The notes beneath the pieces are model-generated. The model made no database searches. It was given only the letters and a program-made list of their open reading frames with translations, and was not told where the DNA came from. DNA of 64,000 bases from an uncultured Pseudomonadota bacterium (lineage in GTDB: Bacteria; Pseudomonadota; Gammaproteobacteria; Steroidobacterales; Steroidobacteraceae). Within the stretch, counting starts at the first letter, position 1. Every line of letters begins with the position of its first letter. Shown here piece after piece: positions 17,953 to 25,694 of this stretch. The position numbers and the translations under genes were made by a program. The stretch spans positions 114,484 through 178,483 of the forward strand of contig CAIYLH010000070.1 of the NCBI GenBank assembly GCA_903927005.1, read 5' to 3'.

Positions 17953-18063
17953 GAGCGTCGCAGGACGCTCCCCGCTTCCTCCCTAGGCGGGTCGCTCTCC
18001 CGGCCCATCCTCTGGCCGGGTCAGTCTCACCCGGCGACGGGCACTCCGTCGCCGGGTTCTTTT
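17953..18063 (+). ncRNA. Candidate small regulatory RNA downstream of polA (Spot 42 / sX13 position)
   Basis: The space after polA folds into four consecutive stem-loops: GAGCGTC/GACGCTC (17953-17970, tetraloop), CCCGC/GCGGG (17971-17991, loop TTCCTCCCTAG), CCCGGCC/GGCCGGG (17999-18020, loop CATCCTCT) and an 11-bp stem (18030-18056) followed by TTCTTTT, a canonical intrinsic terminator. Two loops carry C-rich CCTCC-type sequence that can pair with Shine-Dalgarno regions. In Escherichia coli Spot 42 lies between polA and engB (yihA), and, as I recall, Xanthomonas sX13 lies after polA and uses C-rich loops. The estimated length of about 110 bases fits. The promoter is weak by eye (AACTAT at 17946-17951 as a possible -10). 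Confidence 0.65.
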
Positions 18064-18644
18064 GCCCCCAGATATTCGCGCAGCACCCGACGGGCGTCGT
18101 CCACGCCGGTCCGGTGAGGCACTGACAGCAATTGCACGGTCGCCTCGGTGCCCAGTTCCCGCCGCGCCGCAGCCAGCGCCGAGGCGCCTTCGTTGCGGGT
18201 CAGCTTGTCGGCCTTGGTCAGCAGGATGTGGACGCCGCGGCCACAGGAGCGGGCGAAGTGGATCATCTGCCAGTCCTGCTCACCGAGGCCGCGGCGCACG
18301 TCGACGATCAGGAACAGCGCCGTCAAGGACTTGCGGCTCCTGAAATACATTTCCAGCAGCTTCTTCCAGTGCTCCTGCAGCGGCCGGGGCACCTTCGCGT
18401 AGCCGTAGCCGGGCAGGTCCACCAGTCGCCGACCCATTTCCAGCTCGAAGAAGTTGATCAGCTGGGTACGGCCGGGAGTCTTCGAGGTCCGGGCCAGGGC
18501 GTTACGCTGGGTAATCGCGTTGATAGCGCTGGACTTACCGCTGTTGGAGCGGCCACCGAAACAGACCTCGGCGCCGACGTCAGCGACGAACTGGGGCGGC
18601 TCGTGCGCTCCCTTCATGTAGTGTGCGTGGGGAAAAGCCGACAT
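18027..18644 (-). CDS. engB: Ribosome biogenesis GTP-binding protein EngB (YihA/YsxC)
   Basis: EngB is an essential small GTPase that assists assembly of the 50S ribosomal subunit. The G1 loop GRSNSGKS is at residues 31-38, the G2 region ARTSKTPGRTQ follows, G3 is DLPGYGYAKV from D76, and G4 is TKADKL. The 205-residue length fits the family. It is convergent with polA, and the terminator of that unit is embedded in its last codons (ending GDGVPVAG). It is divergent from cytochrome c4, an arrangement shared with Pseudomonas. A -10-like TAGACT reading leftward at 18682-18677 could be its promoter. Confidence 0.96.
   Translation of the reverse strand: MSAFPHAHYMKGAHEPPQFVADVGAEVCFGGRSNSGKSSAINAITQRNALARTSKTPGRTQLINFFELEMGRRLVDLPGYGYAKVPRPLQEHWKKLLEMYFRSRKSLTALFLIVDVRRGLGEQDWQMIHFARSCGRGVHILLTKADKLTRNEGASALAAARRELGTEATVQLLSVPHRTGVDDARRVLREYLGAKEPGDGVPVAG
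18030..18063 (+). terminator. Intrinsic terminator for polA / small RNA, inside the 3' end of engB
   Basis: An 11-bp perfect stem CCCGGCGACGG/CCGTCGCCGGG with loop GCACT at 18041-18045 is followed by TTCTTTT at 18057-18063. It points rightward. The convergent engB coding sequence ends at 18027, so the hairpin encodes the last residues of EngB. Confidence 0.88.
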
Positions 18645-18648
18645 CGTG

Positions 18649-18720
18649 TAGAATCCCGCCTTCGCTCAGGCCCGCGAGTCTAACAGGGCCCGGCGAACGT
18701 CCACTGGAGTCGGAAACAAT
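18649..18720 (+). promoter_or_regulatory. Promoter region of the cytochrome c4 gene
   Basis: TAGAAT at 18649-18654 is a good -10 match and would give a leader of about 60 bases. GGAG about 12 bases before the ATG at 18721 could serve as ribosome binding site. The opposing TAGACT for engB lies within this stretch, so the two promoters are divergent and overlapping. Confidence 0.4.
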
Positions 18721-19380
18721 ATGAAGAGTCGTATTGCCGCGGCCTTGCTTGCCGCGACCCTGATCGGTCTGGGTATCGCCGCGACCGTTCGTGCCGCCGA
18801 ACCCGCCGTAGTCGGTTCGGCCGAGGCGGGTGCCACCAAGGCCGCCGTCTGCGCCGCGTGCCATGGCGCGACGGGCAGCAGCGTCAACCCGGAATGGCCC
18901 AACCTGGCCGGCCAGCACCACGAATACATCGCTGAGCAGCTCAACCTGCTCAAATCGGTAGTGCGCGTGGCGCCGGTCATGAACCCCATGGCCGCGGCGC
19001 TCAGCCCGCAGGACATGGCGGATCTGGCCGCCCATTTCGAGGCCCAGACGCCCGCCGGCCTCGAGGCCGATCCGGCCCTGTGGCAGGCCGGCCAGAAGCT
19101 TTACCGCGGCGGCGACGCTGCGCGCGGCATTCCCGCCTGCAGCGGCTGCCATGGCCCGAACGGGCGCGGCAACGGCCCGGCCCGCTGGCCGCAGATCCGT
19201 GGCCAGCAGCCGGTGTACGTCACCAACCAGCTGCACGCCTACGCCGCCAAGACCCGCTACGCGGCTGTCGCGGGCCAACCGCCCGCCCCGGCCGGCGCGG
19301 AGCTGATGTACGACATTGCCAAGCGGCTGGGCGAGGACGACATCAAGTCGCTCGTCGCCTACCTGCAGGGCCTGCGCTGA
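18721..19380 (+). CDS. Cytochrome c4, dihaem periplasmic
   Basis: This exported dihaem cytochrome c carries electrons from the bc1 complex to terminal oxidases. A signal peptide covers residues 1-25 and ends in VRAAE. The two haem sites are C44-A-A-C47-H48 and C140-S-G-C143-H144, in two repeated halves of about 90 residues, each with its PNLAGQ or PQIRGQ loop after the haem (NLAGQHHEYIAEQL, IRGQQPVYVTNQL). The downstream methionines in VMNPMAAALS are likely axial ligands. Length of 219 residues and position between engB and dsbA match the Pseudomonas order. Confidence 0.94.
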   Translation: MKSRIAAALLAATLIGLGIAATVRAAEPAVVGSAEAGATKAAVCAACHGATGSSVNPEWPNLAGQHHEYIAEQLNLLKSVVRVAPVMNPMAAALSPQDMADLAAHFEAQTPAGLEADPALWQAGQKLYRGGDAARGIPACSGCHGPNGRGNGPARWPQIRGQQPVYVTNQLHAYAAKTRYAAVAGQPPAPAGAELMYDIAKRLGEDDIKSLVAYLQGLR

Positions 19381-19469
19381 TCGACTTTTCGCGCCTGGAG
19401 GCCGAACTTTCGGCCCCCAGGCGCGCTCCAAACTCTTAACCGGCCGACGGCCGGCATCCAGGAGGCTGC

Positions 19470-20336
19470 ATGAAGAAGCTGGGCTGGGGACTCGGAGCGC
19501 TAGCCGCGCTCGGACTGGCATACGTACTGATCGGCGCGGGCCACCATGGCGCGCAGAAGACCCTTGCGGGCAACCATTCGAGCGTTGCCGCCATCGCGGT
19601 ACGGTCGGGCGGCCAGGCCGCCGTGACAGAAAAGGTCCTCGGCATGGCTGAGGAGAGCGACAGCGCCGACATCCCGACCGGCTTTTCGCCGATCGCCGCG
19701 GCGGTCGCAGCCGGCACGACGCCGGTCGGCACGCCGATTCCGTCCAAGTGGATCGACGGCAAGCACTACACCAGTCTCGTCCCCGCCCAGCCGACCAGCG
19801 TCGCGCCCGGCAAGGTCGAGGTCGTCGAGGTGTTCTGGTACCACTGCCCGCACTGCTTCGCGTTCGACCCGTCGATCGAGAACTGGCGCCACTCGAACAA
19901 GGCGCCGTACGTCGAGTTCGTGCGCGTGCCGGTGCTGTGGTCCAGCAACCCGTCGACCGAGCCGCTCGCCCGGCTGTATTACACGATCGAGGCGCTGGGC
20001 AAGAGCGAGACCCTGCACACGCTCGTGTTCCGCGAGATCCACGTCAAGAACAACCCCCTGTTCGTGAACGGCGACCCGACCGCCACCGAGCGTGCGCACA
20101 AGGCGTTTCTGAAGGCGAACGGCGTCTCCGAGGCCGACTTCGACAAGACCTACCGGTCGTTCTCGGTCGAGGGCAAGCTGCAGCGCGCCGAACAGCTGAC
20201 GCGCCGCTACAAGGTGCTCGGCGTGCCGTATTTCGTGGTCAACGGCCGCTATACGGCCGATGTCGGCACAGCCGGCGGCGAACCGCAGCTGCTGACCCTG
20301 ATGGACGATCTGGCGGCCTCCGAGCGCAAGCGCTAG
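19470..20336 (+). CDS. dsbA: Thiol:disulfide interchange protein DsbA with long N-terminal extension
   Basis: This periplasmic thioredoxin-fold oxidase forms disulfide bonds in exported proteins. The active site is C126-P-H-C129 in [13 protein letters not shown], and the cis-proline loop is [11 protein letters not shown]. The N-terminus has a hydrophobic stretch ([18 protein letters not shown]) serving as signal or anchor. The protein has 288 residues against roughly 190-215 for classic DsbA because about 75 residues of low-complexity sequence lie between the hydrophobic stretch and the domain; it may be membrane-tethered. GGAGG lies just before the ATG. Together with cytochrome c4 it forms a small envelope redox pair. 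Confidence 0.93.
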   Translation: MKKLGWGLGALAALGLAYVLIGAGHHGAQKTLAGNHSSVAAIAVRSGGQAAVTEKVLGMAEESDSADIPTGFSPIAAAVAAGTTPVGTPIPSKWIDGKHYTSLVPAQPTSVAPGKVEVVEVFWYHCPHCFAFDPSIENWRHSNKAPYVEFVRVPVLWSSNPSTEPLARLYYTIEALGKSETLHTLVFREIHVKNNPLFVNGDPTATERAHKAFLKANGVSEADFDKTYRSFSVEGKLQRAEQLTRRYKVLGVPYFVVNGRYTADVGTAGGEPQLLTLMDDLAASERKR

Positions 20337-20359
20337 ACGCCTTTGCTCCGGCCACGCGC

Positions 20360-20390
20360 GACGCCCGCCTAGTGCGGGCGTCGTCGTTTT
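20360..20390 (+). terminator. Intrinsic terminator after dsbA
   Basis: The 9-bp perfect stem GACGCCCGC/GCGGGCGTC with loop CTAGT at 20369-20373 is followed by GTCGTTTT. It lies 24 bases after the dsbA stop. Confidence 0.85.
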
Positions 20391-20467
20391 AGGGCCCCAG
20401 CCGATAGAACCGGCCAGCGGACGCACGGGCGTCTGGGCCGAAAAAGACCGAGATTCACGGGAAATAT

Positions 20468-20544
20468 TGGTGCGCCCGACAGGATTCGAACCTGTGACCC
20501 ACGGCTTCGGAGGCCGTTACTCTATCCAGCTGAGCTACGGGCGC
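20468..20544 (-). tRNA. tRNA-Arg (anticodon CCG)
   Basis: On the minus strand the acceptor stem GCGCCCG pairs with CGGGCGC, and the encoded CCA end lies at 20470-20468. The D-arm has AGCTCAGCTGGATAGAG, the anticodon stem ACGGC/GCCGT encloses the loop CTCCGAA with anticodon CCG, and the T-loop is GGTTCGAATCC. It reads the CGG arginine codon. A run of five T on its strand at 20445-20441 could terminate the transcript. The cytochrome c5 gene is divergent. Confidence 0.97.
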
Positions 20545-20620
20545 TTCGCGGGGGGCGGGATTTTACCCGTGCGCGCCCCCAGCGTCCAACGCCGCTCTTC
20601 TGGGGCCGCCCGAGTGTGGC

Positions 20621-20660
20621 TATACTTCGCGACTTTCGTCGACGGCCGTGGGGATAGCGC
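20621..20660 (+). promoter_or_regulatory. Promoter and ribosome binding site of the cytochrome c5 gene
   Basis: TATACT at 20621-20626 is a near-consensus -10. GGGGAT lies about seven bases before the GTG start at 20661. No strong -35 is visible. Confidence 0.5.
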
Positions 20661-21176
20661 GTGAGCAAGCATGACGATCACTTCTTCAATACCTTCAGCG
20701 TAGTCATCGGCACGCTGGTGGCGATCACGTTGGTGCTGATCGGGATCGCCCGCAGCATCGGCATCCCGTTTGAGCAGGCCAAGGCCCTCAGCGACGAGGT
20801 GGTCACCGCCGCCGTCTCCGAGCGCACCGCCCCGATCGGCAAGGTCGCGGTCGCAGGCCAGGACAATGCAGCGCTCGCGATCAAGCCGGCCGCCGGCGCG
20901 ACCACGGCAGCGCTCGCGCTGCCGAAGGACGGCGAGGAAACCTACAAGACGGTCTGCAGCGCCTGCCACGCGGCCGGCATAGCCGGTGCCCCCAAGGTGG
21001 GCGACAAGGCGGCGTGGGGCCCGCGCATCGCGCAGGGCAAGCCGATGCTGTACGAGCACGCGCTGAAAGGATTTCAGGGCAAATCCGGCGTGATGATCGC
21101 CAAGGGCGGCCGCAGCGACCTGCCGGACGATCTGGTCCGCCAGACGGTCGACTACATCGTCAAGCTGAACCAGTAG
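20661..21176 (+). CDS. Cytochrome c5 family protein, membrane-anchored
   Basis: This 171-residue monohaem cytochrome has one N-terminal transmembrane anchor (about residues 14-33, [20 protein letters not shown]) and a periplasmic haem domain with C99-S-A-C102-H103. Cytochrome c5 features follow: [37 protein letters not shown] with a likely axial methionine, and [16 protein letters not shown]. It starts with GTG. It probably passes electrons to terminal oxidases as cytochrome c4 does. The alanine-rich linker between anchor and domain is normal. Confidence 0.92.
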   Translation: MSKHDDHFFNTFSVVIGTLVAITLVLIGIARSIGIPFEQAKALSDEVVTAAVSERTAPIGKVAVAGQDNAALAIKPAAGATTAALALPKDGEETYKTVCSACHAAGIAGAPKVGDKAAWGPRIAQGKPMLYEHALKGFQGKSGVMIAKGGRSDLPDDLVRQTVDYIVKLNQ

Positions 21177-21212
21177 CGTCGGCAGGGCCACCGCACCGGC
21201 CACTCAATTCGC

Positions 21213-21240
21213 AACGCCCGGCCCCTGCGCCGGGCGTTTT
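21213..21240 (+). terminator. Intrinsic terminator after cytochrome c5
   Basis: The stem AACGCCCGGC/GCCGGGCGTT with loop CCCTGC at 21223-21228 is followed by TTTTCGTTT. It sits 36 bases after the stop codon and closes the cytochrome unit. Confidence 0.85.
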
Positions 21241-21278
21241 CGTTTGGAAGGATTGCCGCCAGCGCCGAGGACCCCGCC

Positions 21279-22046
21279 ATGGCCGATACGCCTGCCGACG
21301 AACTGCCCTTCATCGCGCCCTGCCGCGAGCTGTCGCCATCAGCGCCGCTGCGCTGGCTCGCCCTGGGCTGGCGCGATCTGTGCGCAGCGCCCGCCACCAG
21401 CCTCGCCTACGGCAGCGGGATCGTACTGCTGTCGGCGGTGGTCACTGCCATCGGGCTGCGCTTCGGCACGAGCTGGACGTTGCTGGTGATGCTGTCGGGG
21501 TTCGTATTCGTGGCGCCGGTGCTGGGCATCGCGTTCTATTCGATCAGCGCGGCGCTAGGCCGCGGCGAGGCGCCGAGCGTGCTGAAGGCCGCCGCCGCCG
21601 GCCACCGCCACCTCGCCGACTCGCTGGTCTACTCGCTGATCCTGCTGGTGATCTGCCTGCTATGGCTGCGCGCGGGCAGCGCCGTACAGATCTTCTTCCC
21701 CGACGCCGTACCCGCCGCACGTATCGACCTTGTGATCTTCTTCGGCGTCGGCAGTGCAATCGGCAGCCTGTTCGCGCTGGCGACTTTCGCCGCCAGCGCG
21801 TTTTCACTGCCGATGTTAGTCGACCGCCGCACAGATGCCGTCACGGCGGTCGTCACCAGCATCAACGCGGTACTGCGCAACCGCGGTGCGATGGCCGTCT
21901 GGGCCACAATCATCGTCGTGGCCGTACTGCTGGGATTCGCGACAGGCCTCCTCGGCCTGGCGGTGACGATGCCGCTAATAGGGCACGCCACCTGGCACGC
22001 CTACCGGGAGGCCATCGACGCCTCGGCGTGGCCCACGCAGGAATGA
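21279..22046 (+). CDS. DUF2189 family inner membrane protein
   Basis: The 255-residue protein has five or six transmembrane helices, at roughly residues 42-60, 67-90, 112-132, 148-172 and 205-232. The N-terminal CRELSPSAPLRWLALGWRDL and the PVLGIAFYSISAALGRGE segment are recognisable features of DUF2189, a family of putative integral membrane proteins in proteobacteria with no known role. It follows the cytochrome c5 terminator and is convergent with ubiK. Its own promoter is not obvious. Confidence 0.8.
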   Translation: MADTPADELPFIAPCRELSPSAPLRWLALGWRDLCAAPATSLAYGSGIVLLSAVVTAIGLRFGTSWTLLVMLSGFVFVAPVLGIAFYSISAALGRGEAPSVLKAAAAGHRHLADSLVYSLILLVICLLWLRAGSAVQIFFPDAVPAARIDLVIFFGVGSAIGSLFALATFAASAFSLPMLVDRRTDAVTAVVTSINAVLRNRGAMAVWATIIVVAVLLGFATGLLGLAVTMPLIGHATWHAYREAIDASAWPTQE

Positions 22047-22065
22047 CCGGCGCAGGCGCCCGACG

Positions 22066-22365
22066 TCAGCCCGCGGGCGGCTCACCCTGATCACCCAGGT
22101 CGCGCTCGACGCGACCCAGCTCACCCTCCAGCGACTTCAGGCGTAGCTCGAGGACCTCGAGCTTCTCGCGCGTGCGAGCCAGCACGCCTGCCTGTACGTC
22201 GAACTCCTGCCGCGTGACCAGCTCCAGCTTCGCCAGCCCCGCCTGCAGCACGCTCTTGAAGTTGGCCTCGAAATCGCTACGCAGCGCCGCAACCTGTGGC
22301 GGCATCGCGTCCGTCAGCCGCTTGGCCATCTCCTCAAGGAACCGGGGGTCAAAATTCGTGCTCAT
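22066..22365 (-). CDS. ubiK: Ubiquinone biosynthesis accessory factor UbiK (YqiC family)
   Basis: UbiK assists the soluble ubiquinone synthesis complex, together with UbiJ. The 99-residue protein shows DPRFLEEMAKRLTDAMPP at the start and then VTRQEFDVQAGVLARTREKL leading into a coiled-coil (LEVLELRLKSLEGELGRVE), as in the YqiC/BMFP family that forms trimers. UbiJ is encoded elsewhere in this window at 43935. It is divergent from glnK. Confidence 0.9.
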   Translation of the reverse strand: MSTNFDPRFLEEMAKRLTDAMPPQVAALRSDFEANFKSVLQAGLAKLELVTRQEFDVQAGVLARTREKLEVLELRLKSLEGELGRVERDLGDQGEPPAG

Positions 22366-22518
22366 GACAGCGACTCCTCAAGCGGCTTGTAGGTTTTACC
22401 GTTCTGGGGGCATTCACCTCGAAGGTCAAGACCAACGCCCCGGATTCAGGCAACACCGTCGCTGCCGCGCTCCAAAACAGTGCACAAGCGCCGCCATGGC
22501 CGGCGCCGGCAGCGCGTA

Positions 22519-22984
<466 letters not shown>

Positions 22985-23009
22985 GCGGGACGGTCGACGG
23001 GAGACATTC

Positions 23010-24635
23010 ATGATTCATTTAGACAAAGACAGGGGAAACGCCGTGCAACTTGCAGAAGTCCTCCACCCGATGATCGCCCGGGCCGCCGCGGCCAGCCACT
23101 GGCGAGATGCCCTGCGTAGCTCGCTGGTCGCCGCGGCACTCGTGACCTGTGGGTTGCTGGCCACCAGCCACGCGCACGCACAAACCCCTGCGGCCACAGC
23201 CACCGCGGCCGCTGCGGCTACCGTTGCGGCTCCGACCGATGCGCCGGTCACTCCTGCCGCCGCGCCGGCGGCGGCAGCAGGCCCCGTCGCGGCCGCCCCT
23301 GCAGTGGCGGCAACGCCAAACAAGGGCGATACCGCCTGGATGCTGATGTCGACGGCGCTGGTACTGCTGATGTCGGTGCCGGCGCTGGCGCTGTTCTACG
23401 GCGGCTTGGCACGCCAGAAGAACATGCTGTCGGTGCTGATCCAGGTGTTCGTCGTGTTCTCACTGATCACCGTGCTGTGGTGCATCTATGGCTACTCGCT
23501 GGCCTTCACCGAGGGCAACTCGATCATCGGTGGCTTCGACAGGCTGTTTCTAAACGGCACTTTCGATCCCGCGACCGGCGCGTTCTCGATGGCAGCAACG
23601 TTCAGCAAGAACACGCCGCTGTACGAACTGGTGTTCGTCGCGTTCCAGGCGACCTTCGCGGCCATCACCTGCTGCCTGATCCTCGGCTCGATCGTGGAGC
23701 GCGTGAAATTCTCGGCGGTGCTCATATTCGTCACCATCTGGTTCACGATCAGCTACCTGCCGATCGCCCATATGGTCTGGTTCTGGGCCGGCCCAGATGC
23801 GTTCACCGATGCCTCGGTCGCCGATGCGATGACCGCCAAGGGCGGTCTGCTGTGGCAATGGGGCGCCCTGGATTTCGCCGGCGGCACGGTCGTGCACATC
23901 AATGCCGGTGTCGCGGGCCTGGTGGGCGCGATGATGGTCGGCAAGCGTATTGGCTTCGGCAAGGAGTCAATGGCGCCGCATAGTCTGACGATGACGATGA
24001 TCGGCGCCTCACTGCTGTGGTTCGGCTGGTTCGGCTTCAACGCAGGCTCCGCCTACGAGGCCAACGGCTCGGCTGCGCTTGCGTTCATGAATACCTATCT
24101 TGCCACTGCCTGCGCGGTACTTTCGTGGCTGTTCGGCGAGTGGGTGCTCAAAGGCAAGCCGTCGCTGCTCGGCGCCGCCTCAGGCGCAGTGGCGGGACTG
24201 GTTGCAATCACCCCGGCCGCCGGCAACGTCGGCATCCCGGGCGCATTTGTGATCGGCACTGTCGCAGGTCTGGTCTGCCTGTGGGGCGTCACCGGGCTCA
24301 AGAGGATGCTCAAAGTCGACGACTCGCTCGACGTGTTCGGCGTACACGCGGTCGGTGGCATTACCGGCGCACTGCTGACGGGCGCGTTCAACTCGCCCGC
24401 CCTCGGCGGTCCAGGCTTCGTGACTGACTGGGTCACGGGCAAGACCGGCTACACGTCGATTCTCGAACAGACGCTAGTGCAGGCGAAGGCCGTTGGCTTC
24501 ACGGTCGTCTGGACCGCAGTTGCCGCCTTCATCGCCTTCAAGATCGCCGACCTGCTGGTCGGGCTGCGCGTCAACGAAGAGGACGAGCGCGAGGGCCTAG
24601 ACACGAGCTCGCACGGCGAGCGCGCTTACAGCTGA
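23010..24635 (+). CDS. amtB: Ammonium transporter AmtB with signal peptide and long Ala/Pro-rich N-terminal linker
   Basis: AmtB is a trimeric channel that takes up ammonium. Eleven transmembrane helices are expected; recognisable parts are FYGGLARQKNMLSVLIQVF, the ATFAAITCCLILGSIVER segment, DFAGGTVVHINAGVAGLVGA (pore histidine), SLLWFGWFGFNAGSA and DVFGVHAVGGITGALLTG (second pore histidine). The ATG at 23010 with GGGAGA before it gives 541 residues; a GTG at 23043 with AGGGG is an alternative. Residues after a signal-like stretch (SLVAAALVTCGLLA) and before the first helix form about 55 residues of alanine, proline and threonine repeats, longer than usual. Confidence 0.96.
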   Translation: MIHLDKDRGNAVQLAEVLHPMIARAAAASHWRDALRSSLVAAALVTCGLLATSHAHAQTPAATATAAAAATVAAPTDAPVTPAAAPAAAAGPVAAAPAVAATPNKGDTAWMLMSTALVLLMSVPALALFYGGLARQKNMLSVLIQVFVVFSLITVLWCIYGYSLAFTEGNSIIGGFDRLFLNGTFDPATGAFSMAATFSKNTPLYELVFVAFQATFAAITCCLILGSIVERVKFSAVLIFVTIWFTISYLPIAHMVWFWAGPDAFTDASVADAMTAKGGLLWQWGALDFAGGTVVHINAGVAGLVGAMMVGKRIGFGKESMAPHSLTMTMIGASLLWFGWFGFNAGSAYEANGSAALAFMNTYLATACAVLSWLFGEWVLKGKPSLLGAASGAVAGLVAITPAAGNVGIPGAFVIGTVAGLVCLWGVTGLKRMLKVDDSLDVFGVHAVGGITGALLTGAFNSPALGGPGFVTDWVTGKTGYTSILEQTLVQAKAVGFTVVWTAVAAFIAFKIADLLVGLRVNEEDEREGLDTSSHGERAYS

Positions 24636-24658
24636 TCCGCAACTACAAAACCCCCTCG

Positions 24659-24688
24659 GGGCGGGCCCTCTGGCCCGCCCTTTTTTTT
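24659..24688 (+). terminator. Intrinsic terminator after amtB
   Basis: The 9-bp perfect stem GGGCGGGCC/GGCCCGCCC with tetraloop CTCT at 24668-24671 is followed by eight T. It is the strongest terminator in the window and closes the nitrogen unit. Confidence 0.95.
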
Positions 24689-25021
24689 GACCGGCGGCAT
24701 CCGCCACACCAGTCGGTGTAAGTACGGATTGCGTTGCTGTGCGCCCTACATTTGGTCCCGAAAATTTGCGGCACTGAATACGCTTATGGCGAAGGCGGAT
24801 TGCGGCAAACCCCCTCTACGCTGCAGCATGCCTACGGTCAGCCAGTAAGGATTTTTCGCAATCTATCCGAATTACCTAGCTCCGGAAATCTCCGGATGAC
24901 ATCTGGCTGCGAAATGCCCAGCCTCTGCCTAGGATAAATCGTTGCGAACGCACAAAGCGCCGCGACAATGCGTGTCGCGCCGCCGGTGCACCGCAGCAGC
25001 AGGCGTTTGCGGAGAACCTGA
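24689..25021 (+). promoter_or_regulatory. Gene-free leader of the FixJ-like regulator with tandem TCCGGA sites
   Basis: This 333-base stretch has no credible gene. It contains TCCGGAAATCTCCGGATGAC at 24881-24900, that is two TCCGGA palindromes spaced 10 bases apart, one helical turn, with a related TCCGA at 24866-24870. A -10-like TAGGAT lies at 24930-24935. A hairpin CGCGACA/TGTCGCG with loop ATGCG is at 24961-24979, within the presumed 5' leader, and GGAGAA lies about six bases before the start codon at 25022. The repeats could be binding sites for the regulator itself or another response regulator. Confidence 0.4.
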
Positions 25022-25675
25022 ATGAGCGGAGAAATCCAGCGACCACGGGTCTACATCGTCGACGGCGACGAGAGCGCACGGCGAGCCTATAGGCAACTGC
25101 TGCAGTCCCTCAGCTACGTAATCGACGACTTTGCCAACGGCACGAGCTTTCTCAGTGGAGCGGACCTTGAGTCTGCCGGCTGTGTCGTGCTCGACTCGCA
25201 GCTTGGCGACATGTCAGGGGTGGAACTGCACGACCGACTACGTGCGATAAGCTCGCCGCTATCGGTCGTGTTCGTGTGCTCCAGCGGCGACGTTCCCTCC
25301 GCGGTTGCCTGCATGCGCAGCGGCGCCTCGCACTACCTGCTCAAGCCGATTCGCGAGCAGCAGTTGCTGGACATCGTCAATCGCGCACTGCGCAAGTCCT
25401 CGCTTGAAGCCGAACAGGCGTTGGTCCGACGCGCGGTGACGGCGCATCTGGCACGGCTGACGCCGCGCGAACGGCAGGTCCTGATGCAACTGGTCGACGG
25501 CGTGCAGTACGAACGAGTCTCCAGTTCGCTCGGCATCACCAAGCGCACCGTCGAGGCACATCGCCGCCAGATCATGGAGAAAATGGGCGCGCGGACCTTG
25601 CCGCAGCTGCTGCAGCAGCTGGCCCGCGTTGGCTGGCCGCCGAAATCGACGAGCCACTCCAGCGTGGCGCACTGA
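25022..25675 (+). CDS. FixJ/NarL-type response regulator with altered acidic pocket
   Basis: The 217-residue protein has a receiver domain (about 1-125) and a LuxR-type DNA-binding domain (about 145-205; LTPRERQVLMQLVDGVQYER, GITKRTVEAHRRQIMEKMGA). The phosphoacceptor D58 (VVLDSQLGDMSGVEL) and K108 (YLLKPI) are conserved. In the acidic pocket the usual DDDE run reads D14-G15-D16-E, so the position equivalent to CheY Asp13, a magnesium ligand, is glycine; the switch threonine is replaced by serine (VFVCSSGD). No histidine kinase is adjacent. It faces pncB convergently; the two stop codons lie in the arms of one hairpin. Confidence 0.85.
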   Translation: MSGEIQRPRVYIVDGDESARRAYRQLLQSLSYVIDDFANGTSFLSGADLESAGCVVLDSQLGDMSGVELHDRLRAISSPLSVVFVCSSGDVPSAVACMRSGASHYLLKPIREQQLLDIVNRALRKSSLEAEQALVRRAVTAHLARLTPRERQVLMQLVDGVQYERVSSSLGITKRTVEAHRRQIMEKMGARTLPQLLQQLARVGWPPKSTSHSSVAH

Positions 25676-25694
25676 GCGAACGCGTTTCGCTCAG
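25672..25694. other. Hairpin between convergent genes that contains both stop codons
   Basis: The 9-bp perfect inverted repeat CTGAGCGAA/TTCGCTCAG with loop CGCGT lies across the junction of the response regulator (stop TGA at 25673-25675) and pncB (stop at 25693-25691). It lacks a U-tract on either strand, so it is more likely an mRNA 3'-end stabiliser or a weak bidirectional terminator. Confidence 0.5.
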
